This document shows, in pieces, positions 16,529 to 26,200 of a DNA stretch of 64,000 nt. This DNA comes from Streptomyces sp. NK08204. GTDB taxonomy: Bacteria > Actinomycetota > Actinomycetes > Streptomycetales > Streptomycetaceae. Where the stretch lies: the NCBI RefSeq assembly GCF_020400585.1, contig NZ_JAINVF010000017.1:1-64000 (forward strand), given 5' to 3'. Made by a program: the position numbers and the translations under genes. A model generated the notes under the pieces. The model was not told where the DNA came from and did not search any database. It saw only the letters and a program-made list of their open reading frames with translations. The first letter of the stretch is position 1, and every line of letters starts with the position of its first letter.

Positions 16529-17593
16529 TTAGTCCGGAATCCGGGACGTCAACTGGGGCGGCACGGAGGTCATTCGCGCACAGGCGTCCACGAGGGCCTG
16601 CTCGGCCTCGTCCAGCGGGCGGCCCGCCCCCAGGGACTTGGTGAGCGCGCGGGCGGCGGTCTGTACGGTCAGCGCGCGGGCGGGGACGTCCAGAGCCGGC
16701 CAGGGATCGCCGTCGGCGGGTACCGCCGGGCCGTCGGCCGCGCGGTAGGCGGTCAGGAAGCGGGACCACTCGTCGGGCAGGAGGAGTCCGCACGCGTACC
16801 AGGCGGCGGGGCGCGCCAGGTCCCAGGCGGCGACACCGGCGCCGAGGTCGTCCACGTCGATCAGCCGCCAGGGCCCGTCGGGTGCCGGATGACGGACGAG
16901 CTGGCCGAGGTGCAGGTCGCCGTGGCACAGGGCCGCGGGTCCGGGCATGGGCGCCTCGGCCCGGGCCCAGGCGGGCAGTGCGGCCCAGGCCCGCAGGACG
17001 GGGAGCGCGGCCTCACGGGGTCCGGGCGCGGCGGACCCAGGTGCAGGGAAGCCGGGGGCACGGGGTCCGGGTGCAGGGGACCCGGGTGTCCCGGCCAGGG
17101 CCGCGTGGAGACGGGCGATCGCATGGGCGGCCTTCAGCGGGCCGCGCATCGGGGGCAGCCGGGCAGGGACGGGCGCGCGGTGGAGGCGGGCGAGGAGAGT
17201 GGCCGCCGCTTCCCAGGGAGCCGCGTCCGGGTCGTCGGGGTCCACGGGGGCGCCGTAGGGCCAGAGGGTCACCTGGCGGTCGTGCAGCGGGGCCGGGGCG
17301 GTGGCGAGCGGGGGCAGCAGGACGTCCGGGTGACGGGCGGCCGCGGTCAGGCGCTGGGCCAGCTCCGTGGGGTCGGTGCCGGGGGCGTGCGCCTTCGCGA
17401 CGATGTCGGCGTGCCGGACGACGGTGGCGTCCGGGCGGTCGGCGAGGGTGCCCGGTGCCGGTCCGCAGGCGCAGGAGGTCTCGCCCGCGCCGGGATGGGC
17501 GGCGGCCCTGGCCGTGGCGGTGAGTGCGTGGACGAGCGCGGGAACCGGAGCGCGGCTCTCGGCGCGGCCGTCCGGGTGCGGGGTGGGCGTCAC
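16529..17593 (-). CDS. Aminoglycoside/choline phosphotransferase-like kinase
   Basis: 354 aa. The C-terminal half has the APH-fold catalytic loop CHGDLHLGQLV (Brenner motif HGDLHxxQ) and the metal-binding LIDVDDLGAG. An aspartate-rich, Pro-rich N-terminal half corresponds to a nucleotide-binding lobe. It could phosphorylate a small hydroxylated metabolite; a resistance role cannot be inferred. The start is a GTG at 17593 that overlaps the upstream SUMF1-like gene's stop (GTGA). Residues 170-200 contain a Pro/Gly/Ala repeat (GTPGSPAPGPRAPGFPAPGS), probably a flexible insert. Confidence 0.82.
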   Translation of the reverse strand: MTPTPHPDGRAESRAPVPALVHALTATARAAAHPGAGETSCACGPAPGTLADRPDATVVRHADIVAKAHAPGTDPTELAQRLTAAARHPDVLLPPLATAPAPLHDRQVTLWPYGAPVDPDDPDAAPWEAAATLLARLHRAPVPARLPPMRGPLKAAHAIARLHAALAGTPGSPAPGPRAPGFPAPGSAAPGPREAALPVLRAWAALPAWARAEAPMPGPAALCHGDLHLGQLVRHPAPDGPWRLIDVDDLGAGVAAWDLARPAAWYACGLLLPDEWSRFLTAYRAADGPAVPADGDPWPALDVPARALTVQTAARALTKSLGAGRPLDEAEQALVDACARMTSVPPQLTSRIPD

Positions 17594-18402
17594 AGGGGGA
17601 GCACCGGCCGGGTGGAGCAGTCCTCGAACAGGTCCTCGCCCTCGGGGTCGTGGAGGAACTCCGCCGTGGAGGGGTTGCGGTTGGCGGTCGCCAGGGGCAG
17701 CCACCCCAGCAGGGCGCCGTAGCCGCCGCACACGGACTCGCCGCCGTCGCCGCCGTGGACCGCGCCGGTGTCGCTGGTCAGCTCCATGCGGTAGGTGTCG
17801 TAGGCGATGCGCAGGCCGAAGGCGTTCGGGCTGCTCTGCGGGCCGCTGGGGTCGGTGTAGGGGACACGGTCGAGGGGGCAGGTGTCGCCCCAGTGGAACA
17901 AGGTGTCCGCGCCGGCTCCGCAGGCGTGCTCCCACTCGTCGGAGGTCGGCATGCGCAGGCCGCGCGCCGCGAGAACCGCCGGCATGTCGGCGGGCGGCTC
18001 GGTGAGGTCCTCGTCCGTGACGGCCATCAGCACCGTGTCCAGGACGACCCTGCGGCGGGGGCTGAGCACCTCGGCGAGGTGCGCGCGCAGATCCGCCGCG
18101 TACCCGAAGCCCGCCGCCACGCTCCTGGCGTAGTCGGCGGCCTGCTCGGGCGTGGGCCGCCAGGCGTCCGGGTCGAAACCGAGGGACACCGGGCCGCCGG
18201 GTATCAGGGCGAACTCCTGTCCGTCGCGCTCGATCCGGACCCGGTGCAGCGGGGCGCCGAGGTGCTCGGTGGTCTCGAACGCACTCACCCGGCCGCTCAC
18301 CCGGTCCGCCGCCTGCCGGGCGACACGGCGCGCGGTCGCCCGGTCGAGGGAGCGCCATCGGCGCAACGTGAGATCAGCGGGAGCGAGGTCGTCGTGGGAC
18401 AT
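17590..18402 (-). CDS. SUMF1/FGE-like (formylglycine-generating-enzyme-like) protein
   Basis: 270 aa. The C-terminal part resembles the FGE-sulfatase fold: LRMPTSDEWEHACGAGADTL followed by FHWGDTCPLD, then NAFGLRIAYDTYRMEL and CGGYGALLGWLPLATANRNP. The paired cysteines that FGE uses for copper are not clearly in the canonical place, so it may be a non-catalytic or different member. The ATG at 18402 is chosen over the open frame to 18561, which overlaps a terminator-like hairpin. It is coupled to the APH-like kinase by GTGA, an unusual pairing that hints at a common, unknown substrate. Confidence 0.7.
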   Translation of the reverse strand: MSHDDLAPADLTLRRWRSLDRATARRVARQAADRVSGRVSAFETTEHLGAPLHRVRIERDGQEFALIPGGPVSLGFDPDAWRPTPEQAADYARSVAAGFGYAADLRAHLAEVLSPRRRVVLDTVLMAVTDEDLTEPPADMPAVLAARGLRMPTSDEWEHACGAGADTLFHWGDTCPLDRVPYTDPSGPQSSPNAFGLRIAYDTYRMELTSDTGAVHGGDGGESVCGGYGALLGWLPLATANRNPSTAEFLHDPEGEDLFEDCSTRPVLPL

Positions 18403-18497
18403 GGGCCGCAGTGTGGCACGGAGGTCCGACAGCGCCCGCCCACCACGGCGCGCCCCGCCCTGCCGCAACGGTGCACCGCGCCCTGCCGCAACGGCGC

Positions 18498-18531
18498 AAT
18501 GCCGGCGCAGCTCCCCAGCTGCGCCGGCATT
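18498..18531. terminator. Strong hairpin upstream of the SUMF1-like gene
   Basis: A 15-bp perfect stem AATGCCGGCGCAGCT with loop CCCC. It lies about 90 bp after the end of the small membrane-protein gene on the minus strand and is its probable terminator. Confidence 0.8.
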
Positions 18532-18618
18532 TTGTGCCGTCCGCCGCACCCCCGTCCCCACGGGGTTTCCTGGATGGATGTCCCCGCCCGGACCGCTCTT
18601 CCGGGCCTGGGTCGCCGC

Positions 18619-18795
18619 TCAGCGCCCCAGCATCGCACCCACGGACGACGCCTGTGTGGCCACCGTCTCCCAGCCGTCGAAAACGACTAGGAGCAGGGCC
18701 GCCAGGGGAAGGGCCATGAGCGTCGCCACCACAGGGTGGCGGCGGCCCGTCCGGCGGGGGCGGCGCACTGTGCGCCACGGTGCCGTGCGGGCCAT
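18619..18795 (-). CDS. Small basic single-span membrane protein (58 aa)
   Basis: 58 aa: a very basic N-terminus (TVRRPRRTGRRH), a single hydrophobic helix (VVATLMALPLAALLLVVFDG) and a short outside tail. No known family recognised. The ATG at 18795 is preceded by GGAGAGGG at a good distance, which supports the short start. Confidence 0.6.
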   Translation of the reverse strand: MARTAPWRTVRRPRRTGRRHPVVATLMALPLAALLLVVFDGWETVATQASSVGAMLGR

Positions 18796-19399
18796 GGTCC
18801 CTCTCCTGACCGTCTGGTGTTGTCGTCGGCAGCGGCGGGTGTCTGACCTCGGGGGACGAGTGCTGCACCCGCCGCTTGACCTCAAATCTAGGCGCGCGCC
18901 CCCCACCGGACGTCATGCCTTCGTACCGATTCCCGGGCCTCCCGGAGGATGAGCCGTACGCCGCCGAGTACTCCCCTGGGTGGAGAAACGGGACGGGGTC
19001 TAGGGGTCTTCCCGGAGGGGTCGCCCGTTGTGTCACGCCATGTCGGAAGCGTCCGACGAGGCGACCGGAGTGACTTCGATCACTTCGGGTGGGGGCGCGA
19101 GGCCCGGCGGGTCCGCCCTGCCGACGCGCCGGAACCGCACCCCCGTGCCCGCACACACCGCCTCGGGGACGGCCGCCACCTTTCGTGCACCACGTCTGCG
19201 TACCGGGTCAACCACCCTGTTCCGGCGACCGGTTGACGCTGCGGCAGGCCCAAGGGCGGCGTGGCGGAAGGTTTTTTGACCGCGCCTCACATCGTGCACC
19301 ACACGCCGACAATCCGTCGGCCCGAGAGGGCGCGGCCTCTGCGCGCAGGCGGCCGTGGAAACGTAAGCTGAGCCCCGTCACAGGGACCGGGCAGCGGGG
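18796..19399. other. 604-bp divergent intergenic region before the membrane kinase gene
   Basis: No convincing coding sequence on either strand. Short open frames here lack ribosome-binding sites and family resemblance. It must contain promoters for the small membrane protein (minus strand) and the kinase (plus strand). Its size and several short inverted repeats allow for an untranslated regulatory RNA, but I cannot identify one. Confidence 0.4.
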
Positions 19400-20893
19400 A
19401 TGAACATGGCGATGATGCGCCTGAGGCGCGAGGACCCGCGCGTCGTCGGCTCGTTCAGGCTTCACCGACGGCTCGGCGCGGGCGGGATGGGCGTGGTCTA
19501 TCTCGGCTCCGACAAGAAGGGGCAGCGGGTCGCACTGAAGGTGATCCGGCCCGATCTCGCCGAGGACCAGGAGTTCCGGTCGCGGTTCGCACGGGAGGTC
19601 TCGGCGGCCCGGCGCATCCGGGGCGGCTGCACGGCCCGGCTGGTGGCGGCGGACCTGGAGGCCGAGCGGCCCTGGTTCGCCACCCAGTACGTCCCCGGGC
19701 CCTCCCTGCACGACAAGGTCGCCGACGAGGGCGCGCTCGGCGCGGCCGAGACGGCGGCGATCGGAGCGGCCCTGTCCGAGGGGCTCGTCGCCGTGCACGA
19801 GGCCGGTGTCGTCCACCGGGACCTCAAGCCCTCCAACATCCTGCTGTCCCCCAAGGGGCCGCGGATCATCGACTTCGGCATCGCCTGGGCCACCGGCGCC
19901 TCCACCCTCACCCATGTCGGTACGGCCGTCGGCTCCCCCGGTTTCCTGGCCCCCGAGCAGGTGCGTGGCGCCACGGTCACCCCGGCGACGGACGTCTTCT
20001 CGCTGGGCGCGACCCTCGCCTACGCCTCCACCGGCGACTCGCCCTTCGGACACGGCAGTTCCGAGGTGATGCTGTACCGCGTCGTGCACGAGGAGCCGCA
20101 CCTGCACGGCGTACCGGACGCGCTCGCCCCGCTCGTCCGGGCCTGCCTGGCCAAGGACCCCGAAGAGCGGCCCAGCACCCTGCAACTGTCGCTGCGGCTC
20201 AAGGAGATCGCGGCGCGCGAGGCACAGGGCCTGACCGACGTACGGCCGCCCGCGCCGCGCGCCTCGGAGGCGGACCGGCCCACCGGGCGGCTCGTCGACA
20301 CCTACCCCGAGCAGCAGCGCACCCAGCGGCGGACCCCGCCGGGCACCCCGGTGCCGCGGTCCGGCACGCCGCCCCGGGGCAGCAGCCCCTCGCGGGGTGG
20401 CAGCGCCTCCCGCAGCGGGGGCTCGCGGAGCGAGGGTGCCGCCTCCCGCAGCGGGGGCTCACGCGGCGGGGGTGCCGCCTCGCGGCCGGGCGCCGCCCGC
20501 CCGACCCCGGCCCCGCGCGGCAGCGGCCCGCGCTCCGGCAGCGGAAGCCGGCCCGCTCCGCGCAGCGGTGCCGGGCGGCCGGCGCCGCGTACGACGGGTA
20601 CGGGGCGGACCGGCACCGGACGCACGGGAGCAGGGCTGCGGCCGGCCAATCCGCGGCTGCTGCGTCAGCGGCTGTTCGTGTTCGTGGTGGTGACCCTGCT
20701 CGTGGCGCTCGGCATCGCCCTGGCGCAGGGCTGCCAGGGTCCGGCACGCGGTATGGGCGGCGGCGACGGCGTACAGCGCCTTCAGCAGCGGCACGCACCG
20801 TCCGCACAGCCGTCGTTCGCTCCGCTCGACGGCGAGAGGACGATGTCCCAGCGCTACGAGTCCACCCTGTCGCAGGACGACCACGGCAACTGA
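19400..20893 (+). CDS. Membrane-anchored Ser/Thr protein kinase (PknB/Hanks type)
   Basis: 497 aa. The N-terminal kinase domain (about 17-275) has the glycine loop LGAGGMGVVY, VALKVI lysine, HRDLKPSN catalytic loop (about 139-147), DFG (about 157-160), SPGFLAPEQ and a C-lobe. A long Ser/Gly/Pro/Arg-rich linker with approximate repeats (SRSGGSRSEGAASRSGGSRG) runs to a transmembrane helix (about 423-444, LFVFVVVTLLVALGIALAQGC). A short 50-residue extracytoplasmic tail follows, without PASTA repeats. The kinase domain looks catalytically complete. The ATG at 19400 is the first of three Mets near the start, with GCGGGGATG context. The signal it senses is unknown. Confidence 0.93.
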   Translation: MNMAMMRLRREDPRVVGSFRLHRRLGAGGMGVVYLGSDKKGQRVALKVIRPDLAEDQEFRSRFAREVSAARRIRGGCTARLVAADLEAERPWFATQYVPGPSLHDKVADEGALGAAETAAIGAALSEGLVAVHEAGVVHRDLKPSNILLSPKGPRIIDFGIAWATGASTLTHVGTAVGSPGFLAPEQVRGATVTPATDVFSLGATLAYASTGDSPFGHGSSEVMLYRVVHEEPHLHGVPDALAPLVRACLAKDPEERPSTLQLSLRLKEIAAREAQGLTDVRPPAPRASEADRPTGRLVDTYPEQQRTQRRTPPGTPVPRSGTPPRGSSPSRGGSASRSGGSRSEGAASRSGGSRGGGAASRPGAARPTPAPRGSGPRSGSGSRPAPRSGAGRPAPRTTGTGRTGTGRTGAGLRPANPRLLRQRLFVFVVVTLLVALGIALAQGCQGPARGMGGGDGVQRLQQRHAPSAQPSFAPLDGERTMSQRYESTLSQDDHGN

Positions 20894-20963
20894 CGCCCGG
20901 CCGGGCCCCGCACGTCGCGGGCCGGGCCCGGCCGACGACGACGGTGAGGGCCCGGCGAGAGGC

Positions 20964-21782
20964 TCAGGACTCCGGTCGGCCCGTGGCGACCGCGTAGAAG
21001 GCCACGGCCGCCGCCGCGCCCACGTTGAGCGAGTCGACGCCGTGGGCCATCGGGATGCGGACCCATTCGTCAGCGGCGACCAGGGCCTGGGTGGACAGCC
21101 CGTCACCCTCGGCGCCGAGCATGAGCGCCACCCGGTCCATCCGGTGCGGGGCGGCCTCGTCCAGGCTGCGGGCCTTGTCGTCCGGGGTGAGGGCGAGCAG
21201 CGTGAAGCCCGCCTCGCGGACCGAGTCCAGGCCCTTGGGCCAGCTCTCCAGGCGGGCGTAGGGCACGGCGAAGACCGCGCCCATCGAGACCTTCACGCTG
21301 CGTCGGTAGAGGGGGTCGGCGCAGTCCGGGGACAGCAGGACCGCGTCCATGCCGAGGGCCGCCGCCGAACGGAAGATCGCGCCGATGTTGGTGTGGTCGT
21401 TGACCGACTCCATCACGGCCACCCGGCGGGCGGAGCGCAGCAGTTCGGCCGCTGTCGGCAGCGGTTTGCGCTGCATGGAGGCGAGGGCGCCGCGGTGCAC
21501 GTGGTAGCCGGTGACCTGCTCGGCGAGTTCCGGGCTGACGGCGTACACGGGGGCCGACAGGTCGTCGATGACGTCCCGCATGACGTCGATCCACTTGGCG
21601 GAGAGCAGCATCGAGCGCATCTCGTAGCCGGCTTCCTTGGCCCGTCGGATGACCTTCTCGCCCTCGGCGATGAACAGGCCCTCGGCGGGCTCGCGCCTGC
21701 GGCGCAGCTCGACGTCGGTCAGGCCCGTGTAGTCACGCAGGCGCGGGTCGTCGGGATCCTCAAGGGTGATGAGATCGGCCAC
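20964..21782 (-). CDS. SpoU/TrmH-family RNA 2'-O-methyltransferase
   Basis: 272 aa. The N-terminal substrate-binding domain (about 1-105) is followed by the SPOUT methyltransferase domain with NDHTNIGAIFRSAAALGM (motif 1), LMLGAEGDGLS (motif 2) and IPMAHGVDSLNVGAAAAVAF (motif 3). It would methylate a ribose 2'-OH in tRNA or rRNA; the exact nucleotide is not deducible. The start is a GTG at 21782 where the conserved ADLITL begins. It lies immediately downstream of the cobalamin-type methyltransferase gene on the same strand, but 100 bp separates them. Confidence 0.9.
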   Translation of the reverse strand: MADLITLEDPDDPRLRDYTGLTDVELRRRREPAEGLFIAEGEKVIRRAKEAGYEMRSMLLSAKWIDVMRDVIDDLSAPVYAVSPELAEQVTGYHVHRGALASMQRKPLPTAAELLRSARRVAVMESVNDHTNIGAIFRSAAALGMDAVLLSPDCADPLYRRSVKVSMGAVFAVPYARLESWPKGLDSVREAGFTLLALTPDDKARSLDEAAPHRMDRVALMLGAEGDGLSTQALVAADEWVRIPMAHGVDSLNVGAAAAVAFYAVATGRPES

Positions 21783-21883
21783 AGGGTGATACTGCCTTGT
21801 CCTGGGTGTGGTGCCAACGGCTGATAGGAGTGGGTTACCCCCGGTTATGCCTGATCGGGCCCGAGTGCTCGGGCCGTGCGCGG

Positions 21884-23116
21884 TCAGGCCGAGGGTGCCG
21901 GGCCGACGGCCACGACCTCGCCGATCACGATCACCGCCGGCGGCTTCACGTCCTCGGCCCGTACGGTCTGCGCCACCGTGGCCAGGGTCGCGTCCACCCG
22001 GCGCTGCGCGGCCGTCGTGCCCTCCTGGACCAGAGCGACGGGCGTCTCGGGGGACTTGCCGTGTGCGACGAGCGTCTCGGCGATCTTCCCGATCTTGTCC
22101 ACGCCCATCAGGATCACGAGCGTACCCGTGAGCCTGGCCAGCGACGGCCAGTCGACCAGGGAGCGCTCGTCGTCGGGGGCCACATGGCCGCTGACCACGG
22201 TGAACTCGTGGGCGACACCGCGGTGCGTGACCGGGATGCCGGCCGCGCCCGGCACCGAGATCGAGCTGGAGATGCCGGGGACGACGGTGCACGGGATGCC
22301 GGCCTCGGCGAGCGCCTGGACCTCTTCCATGCCGCGGCCGAAGACGAACGGGTCGCCACCCTTGAGCCGGACGACGGACTTGCCCTGCTTGGCGTGCTCT
22401 ATCAGCGCGTTGTTGATGGCCTCCTGGGCCATGAACCGGCCGTAGGGGATCTTCGCCGCGTCGATCACCTCGACGTGCGGCGGGAGTTCGGCGAGCAGGT
22501 CGCGGGGGCCCAGCCGGTCGGCGATGACGACGTCCGCCTCGGCGAGCAGCCGCCGCCCGCGCACGGTGATCAGGTCCGGGTCGCCGGGGCCGCCGCCGAC
22601 CAGGGCCACGCCGGGCGTGCGGGTGCGGTGGTGCGGGGCGACGAGGGTGCCGTCGCGCAGGCCCTCTACGACCGCGTCCCGGATCGCGGCGGTGTGCCGC
22701 GGGTCCCGGCCGCGTGCGTCCGTGGTGAGCACGGCCACGGTGACGCCCTCGCTGTGGCCGGTGGCCGGGGTCCAGGCCGTCGCCAGATCGGCGTCGTCGG
22801 AGCGCACGCACCAGACGCGGTGCCGCTCGGCCTCGGCGGAGGCCAGGGCATTGGCCTCCGGGTCGCTGGTCGCGATGAGGGCGTACCAGGCGTCGGCGAG
22901 GTCGCCGTCCGCGTACGGGCGCCTGAGCCACGTGATCTCGCTCGCGTCCGCCATGGCCTCGACCGAGGGGGTCGCCTCCGGAGACACGAGGACGACGTCC
23001 GCGCCCGCGGCGATGAGCGCCGGCAGGCGGCGCTGGGCGACCTGGCCGCCGCCGAGGACGACCACACGGCGCCCGGACAGACGGAGGCCAACGGGGTAGG
23101 CGGGGTTTTCGGCCAT
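21884..23116 (-). CDS. cobA: Uroporphyrinogen-III C-methyltransferase fused to precorrin-2 dehydrogenase domain
   Basis: 410 aa, CysG-like. The N-terminal about 150 residues have a Rossmann nucleotide-binding motif VVVLGGGQVAQRRL and correspond to the precorrin-2 dehydrogenase/Met8 domain. The C-terminal 245 residues are a full SAM uroporphyrinogen-III methyltransferase (VALVGGGPGDPDLITVRG, VVIADRLG, RLKGGDPFVFGRG, VVPGISSS). Together they take uroporphyrinogen III to precorrin-2 and possibly sirohydrochlorin, feeding cobalamin and siroheme synthesis. It lies next to the BluB-CobT gene, separated by a hairpin. No cobalamin riboswitch is visible upstream. Confidence 0.92.
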   Translation of the reverse strand: MAENPAYPVGLRLSGRRVVVLGGGQVAQRRLPALIAAGADVVLVSPEATPSVEAMADASEITWLRRPYADGDLADAWYALIATSDPEANALASAEAERHRVWCVRSDDADLATAWTPATGHSEGVTVAVLTTDARGRDPRHTAAIRDAVVEGLRDGTLVAPHHRTRTPGVALVGGGPGDPDLITVRGRRLLAEADVVIADRLGPRDLLAELPPHVEVIDAAKIPYGRFMAQEAINNALIEHAKQGKSVVRLKGGDPFVFGRGMEEVQALAEAGIPCTVVPGISSSISVPGAAGIPVTHRGVAHEFTVVSGHVAPDDERSLVDWPSLARLTGTLVILMGVDKIGKIAETLVAHGKSPETPVALVQEGTTAAQRRVDATLATVAQTVRAEDVKPPAVIVIGEVVAVGPAPSA

Positions 23117-23214
23117 GAGGGACGGCTCCTCGTGCAGCGCGGTGCGGTGGGCGCGCTGCGGCGTCGAAGCGGCCCTGACGTGCGGATTTTAGCTGTGCGC
23201 GGGACGGAGGGCAC

Positions 23215-23247
23215 GTGTGGTCCGGCTGCTGGAACACCGGACCACAC
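23215..23247. terminator. Terminator hairpin after the BluB-CobT gene
   Basis: GTGTGGTCCGG pairs with CCGGACCACAC around an 11-base loop, starting 13 bp after the cobT stop on the minus strand. Confidence 0.75.
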
Positions 23248-23259
23248 GCCCCTCGGCCC

Positions 23260-26200
23260 TTACTTCTCGGTGACTCCGGCCGAGTCGAACGTCGCCACCT
23301 CGTGCATGGCCCGCGCCGTGCTCTGCACCAGCGGCAGCGCGAGCAGGGCGCCGGTGCCCTCGCCGAGGCGCAGGTCGAGGTCGACCAGCGGGCGCAGGCC
23401 CAGCTTGTTGAGCGCGGCCACATGGCCCGGCTCGGCGCTGCGGTGGCCCGCGATGCAGGCCGCCAGCACCTCGGGGGCGATGGCGCGGGCGACCAGTGCG
23501 GCGGCACCCGCGCTGACGCCGTCCAGGATCACCGGCGTGCGCAGCGAGGCGCCACCGAGCAGCAGGCCGACGATGGCCGCGTGCTCGAAGCCGCCGATCG
23601 CGGCGAGGACACCGACCGGGTCGGCCGGGTCCGGCTGGTGCAGCTCCAGGGCGCGGCGGACGACGTCCGTCTTGCGGGCCAGCGTCTCGTCGTTGATGCC
23701 GGTGCCCCGGCCGGTGACCTCCGCGGGGTCGGCGCCGGTGAAGACGGAGATGAGCGCGGCGGACGCCGTGGTGTTCGCGATGCCCATCTCGCCCGTGAGC
23801 AGCGCCTTGTTGCCGGCGGCGACGAGGTCACGGGCGGTCTCGATGCCCACCTCGATGGCCGCCTTGGCCTCCTCGCGGGTCATCGCCGGACCGGTGGTCA
23901 TGTCGGACGTACCGCCGCGGATCTTGCGCGGCAGCAGCCCCGGCGTGGCCGGCAGGTCGGCGGCCACGCCGACGTCCACGACACACACCTCGGCGCCGAC
24001 CTGGTTGGCGAAGGCGTTGCAGACCGCGCCCCCGCCGAGGAAGTTGGCCACCATCTGGGCGGTGACCTCCTGCGGCCAGGGGGTGACGCCCTGGGCGTGC
24101 ACGCCGTGGTCGCCGGCGAAGATCGCGACGGCGGCGGGCTCCGGGATCGGCGGCGGGCACTGCCGGGACAGCCCGGACAGCTGGGCGGAGATGATCTCCA
24201 GCATGCCCAGCGCGCCGGCCGGCTTGGTCATGCGCTTCTGGCGCTCCCATGCCTCGCCGAGCGCCTTGGCGTCGAGCGGGCGGATCTGTGCAACGGTCTC
24301 GGCGAGCAGGTCGTGGGGTTCCTCTCCGGGCAGGGCGCGGCGGCCGTACGTCTCCTCGTGTACCACCCAGGACAGCGGGCGGCGCTTGGACCAGCCGGCC
24401 TGCATCAGCTCGGGCTCGTCCGGGAACTCGTCGACGTACCCGACGCACAGGTAGGCGATGACCTCCAGGTGCTCGGGCAGGCCGAGCGCGCGGACCATCT
24501 CCCGCTCGTCGAAGAAGCTGACCCAGCCGACGCCGAGGCCCTCGGCGCGGGCGGCGAGCCAGAGGTTCTCCACGGCGAGGGCTGCGGAGTAGGGCGCCAT
24601 CTGCGGCTGGGTGTGGCGGCCGAGGGTGTGCCGGCCGCCGCGGGTCGGGTCCGCGGTGACGACGATGTTCACCGGGGTGTCGAGGATGGCCTCGATCTTC
24701 AGTTCCTTGAACTGCTTGGCCCGGCCCTTCGGCAGCGATTTGGCGTACGCCTCGCGCTGGCGCATGGCCAGTTCGTGCATGGTGCGCCGGGTCTCCGCGG
24801 ACCGGATGACGACGAAGTCCCAGGGCTGCGAGTGGCCCACCGAGGGTGCCGTGTGGGCCGCCTCCAGGACGCGCAGCAGCACGTCGTGCGGGATCGGGTC
24901 GCTGCGGAAGCCGTTGCGGATGTCGCGGCGTTCGCGCATCACCTTCAGGACGGCCTCGCGCTCGGCGTCGTCGTATGCGGGCGCGGCCGGACCGGTGGAC
25001 TGTCGTGCTTGCGCCACGGAGGCCGCGCTCTCTTCCTGGTCGGCGGCCCTGGTGTCCAGGTCCTCCGCCTGCTGTACGACATCGGGCGCGGGCTCGGCGG
25101 TGGCCTCGGCCTCGCGGGGCGCCGGGACCGTGGCCGCCTGTTCCTGCGGCTCCGGCGACTCCTGCGGCTCCGGCGACTCCTGCGGCTCCTGCCTGGGCAG
25201 CACGATCGGCTGCGGCGGGGTCGGAGCCAGGTGCGGCGCCGTCGGCACCTGCCCGGTCACGGGGACGAACTGCCCGAGCGTCTGCTCCGGGTGCGGCTCC
25301 GACGGGATACCGGAGGGCAGGGGCTCCGTGGTGCCGGCGGGGGCCTGGGCAGGCTGCTCCGCGGTCTCGGCGGTCACGGGGGCCACGGGCTGCGCGGCCG
25401 GGGCGGGTTGCGGCACGGCCTCGGCCGCGGACGGTACGGGCACCGCCTGGTCGTGAGCTGCCGCGAGGGGCTGGACCTGCGGGCCGGCGGGGCCCATGAC
25501 GGGGGTCTGCGCCGGGGCGGGATCCGGTGCCGGTGCGTGCGGCTGGGGGTGCTGGGGCCCGTCCGCCGGGGCGACGGCCCCTTCGGCGGCGGCTTCAGCG
25601 GGGGTTTCGGCGGCGGCTTCGGCGGCGGCTTCAGCGGGGGCTTCGGCGAGTTGCGCCCCCTGGGCCTGAAGGACGGCCGGCTCCGATGCCTCGACGGCGA
25701 CCGGCGTCGCGGCACCGGCGACGGGCGCGGGCACAGCGGTGTCCTGGGCCTGGGCGGGGGCGGTGGTGACGCCGGTGGCCTGGTCCGGCGCGGTGGCGGT
25801 GGACTGCTCGTCCTGGGCCTGGACGGGCTCGGGGGCATCCGGAGCCTGCGCGTCCGGCCGGGCCGGAGCGGCGGGACCGGCGGCAGCGGCCACGGCCTGG
25901 ACGGCAACGGCCTCGGCGACCTCGGCGACGGGCACGGCCTGAACGGCGACCGTCTCGGCCTGAACGGCGACCGTCTCGGCGACCTCGGCGACAGGGACGG
26001 CCTGGACGGCAACGGCTTCACCGGCCCCCGCCGCAGCCTGCACCGCCCCTGCGACGTCGACGACCTGCGTGCCGTCGGCGGTCTGGGCAGCCTCCGCCGG
26101 CTGGGCGCCCTCGACCGGCTGAACGGCATCGACCGGCTGAACAGCATCTACCGGCTGAACAGCATCTACCGGCTGAACAGCATCGCCGGCCTGGGCCGCT

